From Amycolatopsis sp. CA-128772 (GTDB lineage: Bacteria > Actinomycetota > Actinomycetes > Mycobacteriales > Pseudonocardiaceae): DNA of 64,000 nucleotides. Below the pieces are notes generated by a model that ran no database searches, had not been told where the DNA came from, and saw only the letters and a list, made by a program, of their open reading frames with translations. The position numbers and the translations under genes are program-made. The stretch is taken from contig NZ_PPHG01000098.1 in NCBI RefSeq assembly GCF_002904295.1, positions 112,749 through 176,748 of the forward strand. The letters run 5' to 3'. Below, piece by piece: positions 8,107-17,014 of this stretch. Position 1 is the first letter of the stretch. The number at the start of each line of letters is the position of its first letter.

Positions 8107-10245
8107 CTACCGCCACCAAGGGCGGTGGCGCTGGGTCGCCACCACGCCGGCCGGCTCGACGAGTTCGGCGAGCCGGGCGGAGATGTGCTTGAGGTGCTCG
8201 TGGACCCACAGTGCGCAGGCGAGGTCGCGCACCGAGGCGCCGGGCTGCCGGAGGAGGTCCGGGAAGGCGGGCGGCGCGAGCATGGGGACGTCACCGTGGT
8301 CGGTGCGGTCCAGGCGGGAGGCCAGGTGGTCGTACCAGGCGGCGAGCTGGCCCGCCTGCTCGCCGAGGAGCCGGCGGAACGGGTCCGGGTCGACGTGGGG
8401 GTTCGGCAGCCCGGCCAGTGAGTGCGCGGTGAGCCGCGAGCGGACGGTCCCCATGACCAGCCGCCACAGGTCGGGCTTGGGGACGTGCTTGGTGCCCTGC
8501 TCGCTGAGGAACCCGCGGAGCGCGTCGTCGAGGCGTGCGCCGGCCGCGGTCGCCGCCGCGGGGGAGGGCGGGTCGTGGCGGAGGCCGAGCGCCCAGTTCG
8601 CGGCCGACGCCAGGTACGCGCCGCCGGCGCGGAACGCGTCGGCGAGGTCGTCGGCGACCACGGCCCTGGCGCCGCGGGGCCAGAACAGCGCGCCTGCCAC
8701 CAGGCACACCGCGCAGCCGATCGCGACGTCCTCGATCCGCACGACCCCGATCTGCCAGCCGGCCGGGGCGAGCAGGTTGAACAGCACCGAGACCGTCACG
8801 GTGAAGGCCGCCTGGCCGGCGGTGAAGGGCAGCGCGCCCGGCGCGTAGCCGGCGACCAGCACCGCGATCGGGAGGGCGATCCACAACGCGGGCGCGCTGG
8901 TGCCGATGACCAGCAGCAGCACCGCACCGACGACGACGCCGAGTGCGGTGCCGAGCAGCGCCCGCAGCGCGGTCGACCCGGTCGCCGCCGCGTTGCCGCG
9001 CAGCACGGACAACGTGCCCAGCACCACCCAGAACCGGTGTTCGACGCCGCTGGCCCCGGCGACGACGACCGCCGCGGTCAGGGCCACCGCGCCGCGGAGG
9101 CTGTTGACGAACCACACCGACCGCAGGCTCGTGTGCGGAGAAGCGACCCGGGCGAGCGAGGCCATGGAGAGCCGGCGCGCCGGTCGTCCGCCGGGCACCG
9201 CGGCGCGGGCTTCGGTCACCGCCTCGCGGACGGCGAAGGCGCCGGTGCGGGCGTGGAAGGAGAGGTGCACCGCTTCGACGTAGCCGGGATCACCGGATCC
9301 CAGCGCGCGCAACCGTTCCACGCTCGCCTGGATCCGGCGGTCCAGCTCGCCCGCGTCGAAGGAGCTGGGCTGACCCGCCACCAGCCGGGAAACCTCGCGC
9401 AGGCCGGCGCTGGTTCCGGCGAGGAGTTCCCGTTCGACCTCGGGTGCCCCGCTGAGGTCCGGGTACTCGCTCGTGGTGTCGGCGATGACCGAAGCGCACC
9501 ATTCGAGCAGGCCGACCAGGGTGTCGAGGGCCTGGTCTTCGGCGGCCAGCCCGGTGGGGCGGTAGGGCGTCGCGGTGAACTCGTCGATCAGGCGGTGTTT
9601 GGCTTCGACGGCGGCTTCGTGCGCGGTGGCCACGTCCGCGCCGTCGCGCAGGGCCGCGTCCAGGTGGTCGGCCAGCGCGCCGGCCGCCCGCGACGCCGCG
9701 TCCCGCAGGGCCGTGGCCGGGGACCGGGGCGACAGCAGCAGGACGGCCGCGGTGCCGACCACCGAGGCCAGCCACCAGCCGCCGAGGCGGGCCGGCACCA
9801 TGCTCATCGTGCCGGGGGAGGCGGCCGGGAGGACGTAGGCGAGCAGCGCGGCGACGCCCCCGGCGGCCGCGTTCGGGCCGGCGACCCCGCCGAAGAGCAC
9901 CAGGAAGGTGACGACGAGCGTGACGACCGCCGCCAGTGGCAGCGACGCGCTGGCGGCGGTGCCGATGACGAGCAGGACGCTGCCCGTGACCGCGAGTCCG
10001 AAGTGGGCGCGCAGCTTGTCCCGCCGATCGCCGCCGAACGACGCCATGACCAACGTGGCGAACCCGCCGAAGGCGGCGTACGTCGCCACCTGCAGGTCGC
10101 CGAGCACCGCGATGCTGAACGCGAAGAGGACGGGGACCACCAGGGTGGCGCGGACGGCACGCAGCGCGGCGGTCGACGACCACTGCGGGATCCAGTCCCG
10201 GGGCGCGGCCCGGCGGGTCTTCAGAGCGGGGGAGTCGATCGCCAC
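8107..10245 (-). CDS. FUSC-family (aromatic-acid-exporter-like) integral membrane protein
   Basis: A 712-residue protein from a GTG at 10245, where homology starts. Two blocks of about six membrane helices (residues ~30-190 and ~400-560) are each followed by a cytosolic helical region. This duplicated plan is that of FUSC/YccS/AaeB-type proteins, which are proposed effluxers of aromatic acids. It converges with the phosphatase gene, with 15 bp between the stops. Confidence 0.8.
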   Translation of the reverse strand: MAIDSPALKTRRAAPRDWIPQWSSTAALRAVRATLVVPVLFAFSIAVLGDLQVATYAAFGGFATLVMASFGGDRRDKLRAHFGLAVTGSVLLVIGTAASASLPLAAVVTLVVTFLVLFGGVAGPNAAAGGVAALLAYVLPAASPGTMSMVPARLGGWWLASVVGTAAVLLLSPRSPATALRDAASRAAGALADHLDAALRDGADVATAHEAAVEAKHRLIDEFTATPYRPTGLAAEDQALDTLVGLLEWCASVIADTTSEYPDLSGAPEVERELLAGTSAGLREVSRLVAGQPSSFDAGELDRRIQASVERLRALGSGDPGYVEAVHLSFHARTGAFAVREAVTEARAAVPGGRPARRLSMASLARVASPHTSLRSVWFVNSLRGAVALTAAVVVAGASGVEHRFWVVLGTLSVLRGNAAATGSTALRALLGTALGVVVGAVLLLVIGTSAPALWIALPIAVLVAGYAPGALPFTAGQAAFTVTVSVLFNLLAPAGWQIGVVRIEDVAIGCAVCLVAGALFWPRGARAVVADDLADAFRAGGAYLASAANWALGLRHDPPSPAAATAAGARLDDALRGFLSEQGTKHVPKPDLWRLVMGTVRSRLTAHSLAGLPNPHVDPDPFRRLLGEQAGQLAAWYDHLASRLDRTDHGDVPMLAPPAFPDLLRQPGASVRDLACALWVHEHLKHISARLAELVEPAGVVATQRHRPWWR

Positions 10246-10492
10246 GCGCCGAGCATAGACGGCGCCGTCGGCGCGAACGCCCTGCTGGCGAGCCCGCGGC
10301 CGGGCACCGGTCCGTGCCGCGCTCAGCCCACGGGTGGACGCCCGCTTCAATCCGGAGCTTGAGGATTCCGGCGGCGAGGCGCCCTGGCGTTCCTGCGGTG
10401 ACCGGAGGAGGGAACATGGCGGTGACGGCCGCGGGGCGGGGCGAGCGGAGCGCGGTGGCGGTGATCTCGGCCGTCGCCGCCGTCTCGTCGGC

Positions 10493-11400
10493 AGCACCAC
10501 GGACGGCTCGGTGTGGCAGCTGGCCTTCGGCTACAACGGACTCACGCGGCTGGTCGGCGGCACGACCGGCATCGGCGGCGGCTACAGCGCCACGGTCGGC
10601 GCGGCCCTCGGCGGGGCCGCGGGTCCGCTGCGGCTGTTCGACGCGGAGGTCGGCGGGCAGATCGCCGGGCTGCTGCCGCTCGCCCTGGTGTCCTTGGTCG
10701 TCGCCGCGTGCCGCGCTCGCGGGGCCTCGCCGCGGGCGAAGGCGGGCTGGGCGCTGTGGGGTGGCTGGCTGGTCGCGGGGCCGCGGTCTTTTCCTTCACC
10801 GGCGGCATCTTCCACGCGTACTACACCGCCGAGCTGGCGGCGGCGATCGCGGCCCTCGCCGCCGCGGGGCTGGTCACGGCCGCCGGCCGGGCCCGGTTCG
10901 TCCTGCCGGCCGCGGTGGCGGGGACGGCCGTGCTCGCCTACGTCCTGCTCGACCGGACGCCGGACTGGCTGCCGTGGCTGCGGTACACCGTGCTCGCTGT
11001 CGTCGCGGCCTGCTGCGCGCGGCCCGCGTCGCGGCCGCGATCGGGCTGGCCGCCGTCGTGGCTGGGCCGGCGGCCTTCGTCGCCGGCACCGCGGTGCGGT
11101 CGGGAAGCGTCTTGGAGAGCGCCGACTCGGTCGCCGGGCCGCCGTCGCGCCGTTCGGCGGTTGTCTCGGCTTCGACCCCGCGCCGCCGGCCGCGGAGCTC
11201 CCGCGGTGGGTCGCGGCCGGGAAGCTGCGGTTCGTGCTGCTGCCGCAGGTGTTCGTCGGCATCGCCCGCTCCGGGGCGAGACGGAGCACCCCGGCGGCGG
11301 CGGCCGAGGCGGGCGAGCTGACCCGGCGGGTCGGCTGGGAGGCGAAGCACTGCCGCCCGGTCCCGCCGGCGCGGATCGGCCCCTTACGCGGCCACGGCCG
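10493..11400 (+). pseudogene. Decayed GT39 / ArnT-like membrane mannosyltransferase
   Basis: The C-terminal half of an actinobacterial GT39-type glycosyltransferase is spread over three frames. Segment 1 (~10493-10780): WQLAFGYNGLTRLVGG, then LRLFDAEVGGQIAGLLPLAL. Segment 2 (~10783-11030): VFSFTGGIFHAYYTAELA, then VLLDRTPDWLPWLRY. Segment 3 (~11020-11140): AAIGLAAVVAGPAAFVAGTA. A last piece in the first frame (~11150-11300): FDPAPPAAELPRWVAAGKLR. The N-terminal catalytic half with the DxD motif is missing. At least three frameshifts plus a large deletion make it non-functional. Confidence 0.75.
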
Positions 11401-11460
11401 GAGTGCTGTTCGGCTGCGGCGTCCGGCCGTGACCTCGACGGCCGCTGTTTCGCGCCCGGA

Positions 11461-12699
11461 TCACCCAGCGGCCGGCGAAACCCGGGGCGTTTCGCCCAAC
11501 GGATCGTGCAGCAGTTGCGAAAATCCGAGCTCGCCGGCGCCGATCAGGGTGGCGTCGTCCCCGAGAGCCGACACACTCAGGCGCACTTCTTCCTTCGCCA
11601 CCGGCAGCACATTGCGTGCGACGCGACCACGTACCCGCGGCAATACGCCGGCGTACGCATCCCGCAACATTCCGCCGAAGACGACCACCGCCGGGTTGAA
11701 GAGGTTGATGAGATTGGCTACGCCGATACCCAGCCAATCCCCGACGTAATCGAGCGCGTCCCGGGCGGCGGCATCGCCCGCGGCGGCGTCGGCGGCCACC
11801 GCCCGCACGGCGTCCCGGCCGAAGACCTCCGGCGGCCGGCGGGCGGCGTCCAGCAGCGCCCGTTCACCGGCTTCCGCCTCCAGGCACCCGCTGGAGCCGC
11901 AGCCGCACGGTCGTCCGCCGTGCGGGTTGACGACCATGTGGCCCAGCTCGCAGCCGTACCCCGCGTCGCCGTCCAGCACCGTGCCGCCGACGATGATCCC
12001 GCCACCGACGCCGACGTCGCCGTGCAGGTAGACCAGGTTCCGCACCCCCATCCCGGCCCCGCGAAGGTGCTCCGCGAGTGCTCCGAGATGCGCCTCGTTC
12101 CCCACCGGCACCCGCAGCCCCAGCCCCAGCCGCCGGGCCAGCTCGGCGCCGAAAGCCTGGTCGACCCAGCCGAGGTCGGGGCCGAACCGGACGGTCCCGT
12201 CGCCGGGACGGATCATTCCGCAGTACGAGGCCCCGAGCCCCACGCACGTCGACGTCGACGGCGCCGCCTCGGTCAGCTCGCGGCCGAGCTCGGCGAGCGT
12301 CGTGACCACGTAGTCGAGATCGGCTCCGGACCGGCGCCGGGCCGCGACCCGGCGGTCCAGGATGACACCGCCGAGGCCGATCCGGGCGGCGACCAACCGG
12401 TCCACCGCGACGTCGAAGGCCAGTACGTGAAAACGCTGGGTCTCCGGCCACACGACGAGCGACGGGCGGCCCTGGTGCCGATTGTCCGTCTGCGCCACTT
12501 CCCGAACCAGGCCCGCCGCGCTCAGTTCCGCCGTCAACGCCTTGATCGTGCTGCGGTTGAGGTTCATCTGCCGCGCGAGTTCGGCCCGCGAAATCCCGCC
12601 GCTCAGGTGCACCAGGCGAAGAAACGCACCGCGATTGTGCCGACGCATCTCCTCCTGGTCCCAGCCGATTTTCGAGCCGTCCCAGTGCCTCAATTCCAT
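11461..12699 (-). CDS. ROK-family transcriptional repressor
   Basis: A 412-residue protein. The N-terminal winged helix (GGISRAELARQMNLNRSTIK) precedes a ROK/sugar-kinase fold with an ATP-type motif (VYLHGDVGVGGGIIVGGTVL) and the zinc-binding signature CGCGSSGCLE. These proteins repress carbohydrate genes and sense a sugar or sugar phosphate. The start at 12699 overlaps the 3' end of the TetR gene by 10 bp, so the two are co-transcribed and translationally coupled. No sugar genes lie next to it, so its target is unknown. Confidence 0.88.
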   Translation of the reverse strand: MELRHWDGSKIGWDQEEMRRHNRGAFLRLVHLSGGISRAELARQMNLNRSTIKALTAELSAAGLVREVAQTDNRHQGRPSLVVWPETQRFHVLAFDVAVDRLVAARIGLGGVILDRRVAARRRSGADLDYVVTTLAELGRELTEAAPSTSTCVGLGASYCGMIRPGDGTVRFGPDLGWVDQAFGAELARRLGLGLRVPVGNEAHLGALAEHLRGAGMGVRNLVYLHGDVGVGGGIIVGGTVLDGDAGYGCELGHMVVNPHGGRPCGCGSSGCLEAEAGERALLDAARRPPEVFGRDAVRAVAADAAAGDAAARDALDYVGDWLGIGVANLINLFNPAVVVFGGMLRDAYAGVLPRVRGRVARNVLPVAKEEVRLSVSALGDDATLIGAGELGFSQLLHDPLGETPRVSPAAG

Positions 12700-13322
12700 G
12701 GCGTGTCCGATGCGTACCGGGCAGCGATGGTGCGGACGGCCTCGTCGACCACCTGCGCGGTGCGTTCGGCGCTCACTTCCCAGCCCGGCACCAGGAGGGT
12801 CGGCCAGAAGACGTAGTTGGAGATCATGCCCAGGAACTGGGTGGCGGCGAGGTCCACGTCCTCGATCCGCACCGTTCCCGCGTCGTGTTCGGCCTGCAGG
12901 TAGCTGCGTACGGACTCGAAGTAGGGCATCTTGCCGTGCGAGAACTGCGCGTGGGCAAGCTCGGGGAAGCGCGGCAGCTCGGCGATGACGATCCTGAACA
13001 GGTCGGTCATCCGGGGCCGGCCCAGCAGGCCGGCGTACCGGCGGCCGATGACGCCGAGCCCGTCGACGACGTTGCCCGCCGGCGGGGGCGTCTCCTCGTC
13101 GGCGGTCGACCACGACTCGGTGACGATGGCGTCGAACAGGGCCGCCTTGGTCGGGAACTGCTTGAACAAGGTGGCCCGCGAAACGCCCGAGCGCTCGGCG
13201 ATCCGCGCCAGCGACGTCCGGTCGTAGCCCAGCTCGAGGAACAGGGCGGTCGCGGCCGTCACGATCAGCGTGCGCTTCTCCTGGGCGACGCGCTGGTGAT
13301 AGGTCGTCACGGCCTTGCTCAT
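12690..13322 (-). CDS. TetR-family transcriptional regulator
   Basis: A 210-residue protein starting MSKAVTTYHQ at 13322. The HTH is typical: LFLELGYDRTSLARIAERSG then VSRATLFKQFPTKAALFDA. The C-terminal ligand domain is of the TetR_C_7/mycofactocin-like type. It is divergent from the SDR at 13431, and two matching 20-bp palindromes in the intergenic region are its likely operators. Its 3' end overlaps the ROK gene. Confidence 0.88.
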   Translation of the reverse strand: MSKAVTTYHQRVAQEKRTLIVTAATALFLELGYDRTSLARIAERSGVSRATLFKQFPTKAALFDAIVTESWSTADEETPPPAGNVVDGLGVIGRRYAGLLGRPRMTDLFRIVIAELPRFPELAHAQFSHGKMPYFESVRSYLQAEHDAGTVRIEDVDLAATQFLGMISNYVFWPTLLVPGWEVSAERTAQVVDEAVRTIAARYASDTPWN

Positions 13323-13337
13323 GAACCGAGCATACGA

Positions 13338-13357
13338 GGTGAGTGGCTTGACTCGCC
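13338..13357. promoter_or_regulatory. Putative TetR operator 1
   Basis: GGTGAGTggcttgACTCGCC: 7-bp arms with one mismatch, 6-bp spacer. It overlaps the -35 hexamer of the SDR promoter. It matches the second site at 13386 in arm sequence and length. Confidence 0.65.
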
Positions 13358-13376
13358 ATCGGCGCCGACCTACTGT
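13348..13376 (+). promoter_or_regulatory. Sigma-70-type promoter for SDR at 13431
   Basis: TTGACT (13348-13353), 17-bp spacer, TACTGT (13371-13376). It is flanked by the two operator palindromes, the classic arrangement for steric repression. A start near 13383 would give a ~48-nt leader. Confidence 0.65.
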
Positions 13377-13385
13377 CGAAGACAT

Positions 13386-13405
13386 GGTGAGTCGACCGGC
13401 TCACC
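13386..13405. promoter_or_regulatory. Putative TetR operator 2
   Basis: GGTGAGTcgaccgGCTCACC: perfect inner 6-bp arms (GGTGAG/CTCACC). It lies just downstream of the predicted transcription start, 48 bp centre-to-centre from operator 1. Confidence 0.65.
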
Positions 13406-13430
13406 ACTGGCCCGTCCCGAAGGAACATCC

Positions 13431-14222
13431 ATGCCCCGCTTCGACAACCAGACCGTGCTCGTGACCGGCGGCGCCGGTGGCCAGGGCTCGAGCCACGTGC
13501 GCGCCTTTCACGCGGGAGGGGCGAACGTGGTGATCGGCGGTATCGACGCGGAACGCGGCGCCGCTCTCGCCGGCGAGCTCGGGACCCGCGCTCGCTTCAT
13601 CCGCCTCGACGTCACCGACGAGAGTTCGTGGTCGGCTGCTGTTTCGGACGCCGAAAGCGCTTTCGGTGCCTTGCACGTGCTGGTCAACAACGCGGGCGTG
13701 CAGAATCCGCCGGCGACGATCGAGAACACGGACCTGACCACGTGGTCGCGCATCCTCGATGTCAACCTCACGGGGACCTTCCTCAGCATCAAGGTCGCCG
13801 CCCCGGCTCTGCGCCGTGCCGGAGGGGGAGCCATCGTCAACATCGCCTCGACCATGGGCCTGGGCGGCACGGCGCACTACGCGCCGTATGTCGCCGGCAA
13901 GTGGGCCGTGCGAGGTCTCACCCGGACGGCGGCGCTCGAGCTCGGCCGTGACCACATCCGGGTGAATGCCATCCATCCCGGCGTGATCTCGACGCCGTTC
14001 ATCCACGAACCGGCAGCCGGCGCGGTCGCGGCCATCGCCGACTTCTACTCACCCGAGCCGTTCGCCGTCCCCAGGCTCGGGGAGCCGGCCGACGTCACCC
14101 GCCTCCTGCTGTTCCTCGCCTCATCGGACGCGGCGTTCGTCACGGGGTCGGAGTACGTCATCGACGGCGGGCTCCTCCTCGGCCCCGCGCTCCAGGCCGA
14201 GACCGGACCGGCGGCCGCCTGA
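13431..14222 (+). CDS. SDR-family oxidoreductase (3-alpha/20-beta-HSD-like)
   Basis: A 263-residue classical SDR. ATG at 13431 follows GAAGGA. Motifs: TGGAGGQGSSH (TGxxxGxG), NNAGVQ, Ser in IVNIASTMG, YAPYVAGKWAV (Tyr-x3-Lys) and the C-terminal GSEYVIDGG. This subgroup includes NAD-dependent hydroxysteroid and mycofactocin-associated dehydrogenases. Promoter and twin operators lie directly upstream, so the divergent TetR protein very likely represses it. Confidence 0.9.
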   Translation: MPRFDNQTVLVTGGAGGQGSSHVRAFHAGGANVVIGGIDAERGAALAGELGTRARFIRLDVTDESSWSAAVSDAESAFGALHVLVNNAGVQNPPATIENTDLTTWSRILDVNLTGTFLSIKVAAPALRRAGGGAIVNIASTMGLGGTAHYAPYVAGKWAVRGLTRTAALELGRDHIRVNAIHPGVISTPFIHEPAAGAVAAIADFYSPEPFAVPRLGEPADVTRLLLFLASSDAAFVTGSEYVIDGGLLLGPALQAETGPAAA

Positions 14223-14354
14223 TGCGCCTCGGCTTCCGTCGGCCGTGGGAGAACCGGCGCTCGGCTCACGATCGCGCCCGGTGGGCGAGCTCCGCGGCAG
14301 CCGGGGAGTGGCGACGACCTCGATCGACGTGGCCCGCCGGGCGGGGGAGACCTG

Positions 14355-14888
14355 GTGGGCGCCGACCCGCCCCTGTGCGCGCAGCACTTCCAGCTGCTTC
14401 TGTTCGTCCTCTCGCAGCGCGGCGACATCGCCGGACGGGCCGGCGTGACCGCCCGGACCTTCTTCCGCCACTTCGCCGACAAACGCGAGGTCCTCTTCGA
14501 CGTGGCGGCCGAGCTGGAGGAGAAGGCGCTGGAGGCGGCGCCCGCCACGGCGTCGGCGCTGGATCTCGTCGCGGCCGCGCTGGCGGCGATGGCCGGCACC
14601 ACCGGAGACGACCGTGAGCTCGCCCGGAAGCGGCACACGGTGATCATGGCCAACGCCGAGCTCCGGGAACGCGAACTGATCAAGCTCGCCCGGATGACGG
14701 CCGCGCTCACCGACGGGCTCCGGCGGCGGGGCATCGGCGCCGCCGAGGCCGACCTGGCCGCCGAAACCGGCTCCGCGGTGTACCGGGTCGCGTTCCGCCG
14801 CTGGGTCGACGCCGACGGCGACCTCGAGCTGCGCGACGCCGTCGGCCAGTCGTTCGCCCAGCTTCGAGGCCTGGCCGCAGCCGGCTGA
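14355..14888 (+). pseudogene. TetR-family regulator lacking the first part of its DNA-binding domain
   Basis: From a GTG at 14355 (preceded by GGGGGAG) the chain reads 177 residues. The recognition helix (DIAGRAGVTARTFFRHFADK) and the ligand domain are intact, but the two helices normally preceding it (ALxxFxExGYxxTTV) are replaced by an unrelated stretch, and no other frame upstream restores them. The protein would be open and possibly made but probably could not bind DNA. It is either a 5'-deleted remnant or a divergent form. Confidence 0.6.
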
Positions 14889-14889
14889 G

Positions 14890-15810
14890 TCAGGCGGGCC
14901 GGACCCGTTCGGCCGCGTGCGGGTCGTCGGCGGGCAGCCAGCCGGCGCCGAGGTCCAGGGAGCCGACGTCCCGGGTGAGGGCCGCGATGGTCGCGTGGAC
15001 CGGCGGGCGCGTCTCGTCGCGGCGGGACACCAGGGACCACGTCCACCACGGCGCCGGGTCGACCACCGGCCGCCGCCCGAGGTCCGGCGGTGCCGGGGTC
15101 GTCTGGCCCTTCGGGTTGTTGAGCACCGGGCGCCGCAGCCGGCGGGCGTGGTCGAACAGCGCCGGGCCCGTGGACCCCCCGTCCTCGGTGTGCACCACCT
15201 CGGCGCCCGTCGCGCGGGCGAACTCCTCGGCGTAGGCGTTCCACGACGCCCAGCTGGCCGTGTCGGCGTCGACGAGCACGACGACGTCCCGGGCCGCGAC
15301 CTCGGCGGTCCCGGTCCCCACCGCGTAGAGCCGGTCCGCGCCGAGCAGCCGGGCTTCCAGACCGAGTTCGGCCAGGTCGGCGGCCCGTGCCCAGCAGATC
15401 GCCAGGTCGATGCTCCGGTCGGCCACCCGGCGCAGCTGGGCGTGCGAAGGCAGCACCCACGTGTCGACGTGCAGGTGTGCGACGCCCGCCACCCGGTCGG
15501 GCAGGTCGGCCGGGCGCCAGTTCACGTAACCCAGCCGCACGGGCTCACGCGCCGCGATCCCCGCGGCCGACCGGCGTAGCTCGTCCGCCTGCTCCAGCAG
15601 CGCCCGCACCTGGGGCAGCAGCGACTCCCCGCATTCGGTCAGCCGGACCGAACGGCGGTCCCGGTCGAAGAGGCGGACACCGAGGTCGCGCTCCAGTGCC
15701 TTGATCTGCTGGGACAGGGACGGCCCGGCGATGCGCAGCCGTTCGGCGGCCCGGCCGAAGTTCAGCTCTGTGGCGACGGCCACGAAGTACCGAAGCTGGC
15801 GTAGCTCCAT
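14890..15810 (-). CDS. LysR-family transcriptional regulator
   Basis: A 306-residue LTTR: MELRQLRYFVAVATELNFGR, then LRIAGPSLSQQIKALERDLG as the winged HTH, followed by a periplasmic-binding-like effector domain. It diverges from the SDR at 15933, whose 122-bp upstream region carries an inverted repeat, so it probably controls that SDR and the downstream NTF2-like gene in response to a small molecule. Confidence 0.9.
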   Translation of the reverse strand: MELRQLRYFVAVATELNFGRAAERLRIAGPSLSQQIKALERDLGVRLFDRDRRSVRLTECGESLLPQVRALLEQADELRRSAAGIAAREPVRLGYVNWRPADLPDRVAGVAHLHVDTWVLPSHAQLRRVADRSIDLAICWARAADLAELGLEARLLGADRLYAVGTGTAEVAARDVVVLVDADTASWASWNAYAEEFARATGAEVVHTEDGGSTGPALFDHARRLRRPVLNNPKGQTTPAPPDLGRRPVVDPAPWWTWSLVSRRDETRPPVHATIAALTRDVGSLDLGAGWLPADDPHAAERVRPA

Positions 15811-15829
15811 AACGGCAGCTTAGTGCGGT

Positions 15830-15846
15830 GGGAGGTTGCGCCTCCC
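15830..15846. promoter_or_regulatory. Inverted repeat, candidate LysR site
   Basis: GGGAGGttgcgCCTCCC in the LysR-SDR divergent promoter region, 20 bp upstream of the lysR start. A perfect 6-bp dyad with a 5-bp spacer. Confidence 0.5.
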
Positions 15847-15932
15847 AAGTGAGAGCGAACCGGTCGTGGCGAAGCGCCCGGGTCCGGCACACGATCGGTT
15901 TCGTAACGCACATCCCCAGGAGGTCCACGGAA

Positions 15933-16640
15933 ATGAGCACCCAAAAGGTCGCGGTCGTCACCGGCGCTTCGCAGGGCATCGGCGCGGCCCTGGTCGAGGC
16001 CTACCGCAAGCTCGGCTACGCAGTGGTCGCGAATTCGCGCACCATCACCCCGTCGGGCGACGCCGGGATCCTGGCCGTCGCCGGCGACATCGCCGATCCC
16101 GCCGTCGGCGCCCACGTGATCGACCAGGCCCTCGCCACGTTCGGCCGCGTCGACACGCTCATCAACAACGCGGGCGTCTTCGTTGCGAAGCCGTTCACCG
16201 ACTACACCGCCGCCGACTTCGACCTGGTGACCGGGGTGAACCTGCGCGGCTTCTTCGAGGTCACCCAGCGGGCGATCGCCGCGATGCTCGAAGTCGGCGG
16301 CGGGCACATCGTCAACGTCACCACCAGCCTGGCCGACCACGCGAACAGTGCCGTGCCCTCGGCGCTGGCGTCGCTGACCAAGGGCGGCCTGAACTCGGTG
16401 ACGAAGTCCCTGGCCGTCGAGTACGCAACGCGCAACGTTCGCGTGAACGCCGTGTCGCCGGGCATCATCCGCACCCCGATGCACCCGGCTTCGACGCACG
16501 AAGCCCTGGCCGCTCTGCACCCGGTCGGGCGGATCGGCGACCCGGGCGACATCGTCGACGCGGTCGTCTACCTGGAGGGCGCGCCGTTCGTCACCGGCGA
16601 GATCCTGCACGTCGACGGCGGCCAGAGCGCGGGGCACTGA
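15933..16640 (+). CDS. SDR-family oxidoreductase
   Basis: A 235-residue classical SDR, ATG 15933 preceded by AGGAGGT at 8 nt. TGASQGIGAA cofactor motif, NNAGVF, and VDGG near the C-terminus. The usual catalytic Tyr-x3-Lys is replaced: the stretch after the Ser region reads NSAVPSALASLTKGGLNSVT, so the Lys is present but the position of the catalytic Tyr is occupied by another residue. Activity as an oxidoreductase is therefore uncertain. The downstream NTF2-like gene starts 5 bp after its stop. Confidence 0.85.
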   Translation: MSTQKVAVVTGASQGIGAALVEAYRKLGYAVVANSRTITPSGDAGILAVAGDIADPAVGAHVIDQALATFGRVDTLINNAGVFVAKPFTDYTAADFDLVTGVNLRGFFEVTQRAIAAMLEVGGGHIVNVTTSLADHANSAVPSALASLTKGGLNSVTKSLAVEYATRNVRVNAVSPGIIRTPMHPASTHEALAALHPVGRIGDPGDIVDAVVYLEGAPFVTGEILHVDGGQSAGH

Positions 16641-16644
16641 CGTC

Positions 16645-16992
16645 ATGGACATCCTCACCGGAGTGCTGGACGCGTGGAAGGCGGCGGTCGACGCGCACGA
16701 GCCCGAGCGCGTCGCGGACGTCTTCACCGAAGACGCCATCTTCCAGGGCCTCCACCCGTACAGCGTGGGCCGCACCGGCGTGGCGGCGTACTACGCCTCC
16801 CAGCCACTGGGCATGACGGCGGACTACCGGATCGTGGAAACCCGCCGCTTGGCCGAAGACGTGATCCTCGGCTACGCCAGTGTCACCTTCGCCTTCACCG
16901 ACCGGCCGGCGCTCTCGGTGCACCTGAGCGTCGTCGTCCGCCGCGCCGGCGACCGCTGGCTGATCGCCCACTACCAGGTCTCGCGGCTCTGA
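16645..16992 (+). CDS. NTF2-like (SnoaL/DUF4440-type) protein
   Basis: A 115-residue cone-fold protein: VLDAWKAAVDAHEPERVADV, FTEDAIFQGL, and the closing VVRRAGDRWLIAHYQVSRL are typical of SnoaL/DUF4440 proteins that act as small isomerases, hydrolases or binding proteins. It starts 4 bp after the SDR stop and forms an operon with it under probable LysR control. Confidence 0.82.
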   Translation: MDILTGVLDAWKAAVDAHEPERVADVFTEDAIFQGLHPYSVGRTGVAAYYASQPLGMTADYRIVETRRLAEDVILGYASVTFAFTDRPALSVHLSVVVRRAGDRWLIAHYQVSRL

Positions 16993-17014
16993 AAGGGAGT
17001 GGCCCGGCCGGCGT

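Noticed and set aside
8422..10362. A 646-codon open frame antisense to the FUSC gene.
   Set aside because: No recognisable motif; Arg/Gly/Asp-biased shadow of a well-supported membrane protein gene.
14223..14354. A restored N-terminal half of the TetR fragment in another frame.
   Set aside because: Neither other frame gives the expected helices before the recognition helix, so a single frameshift does not explain the truncation.
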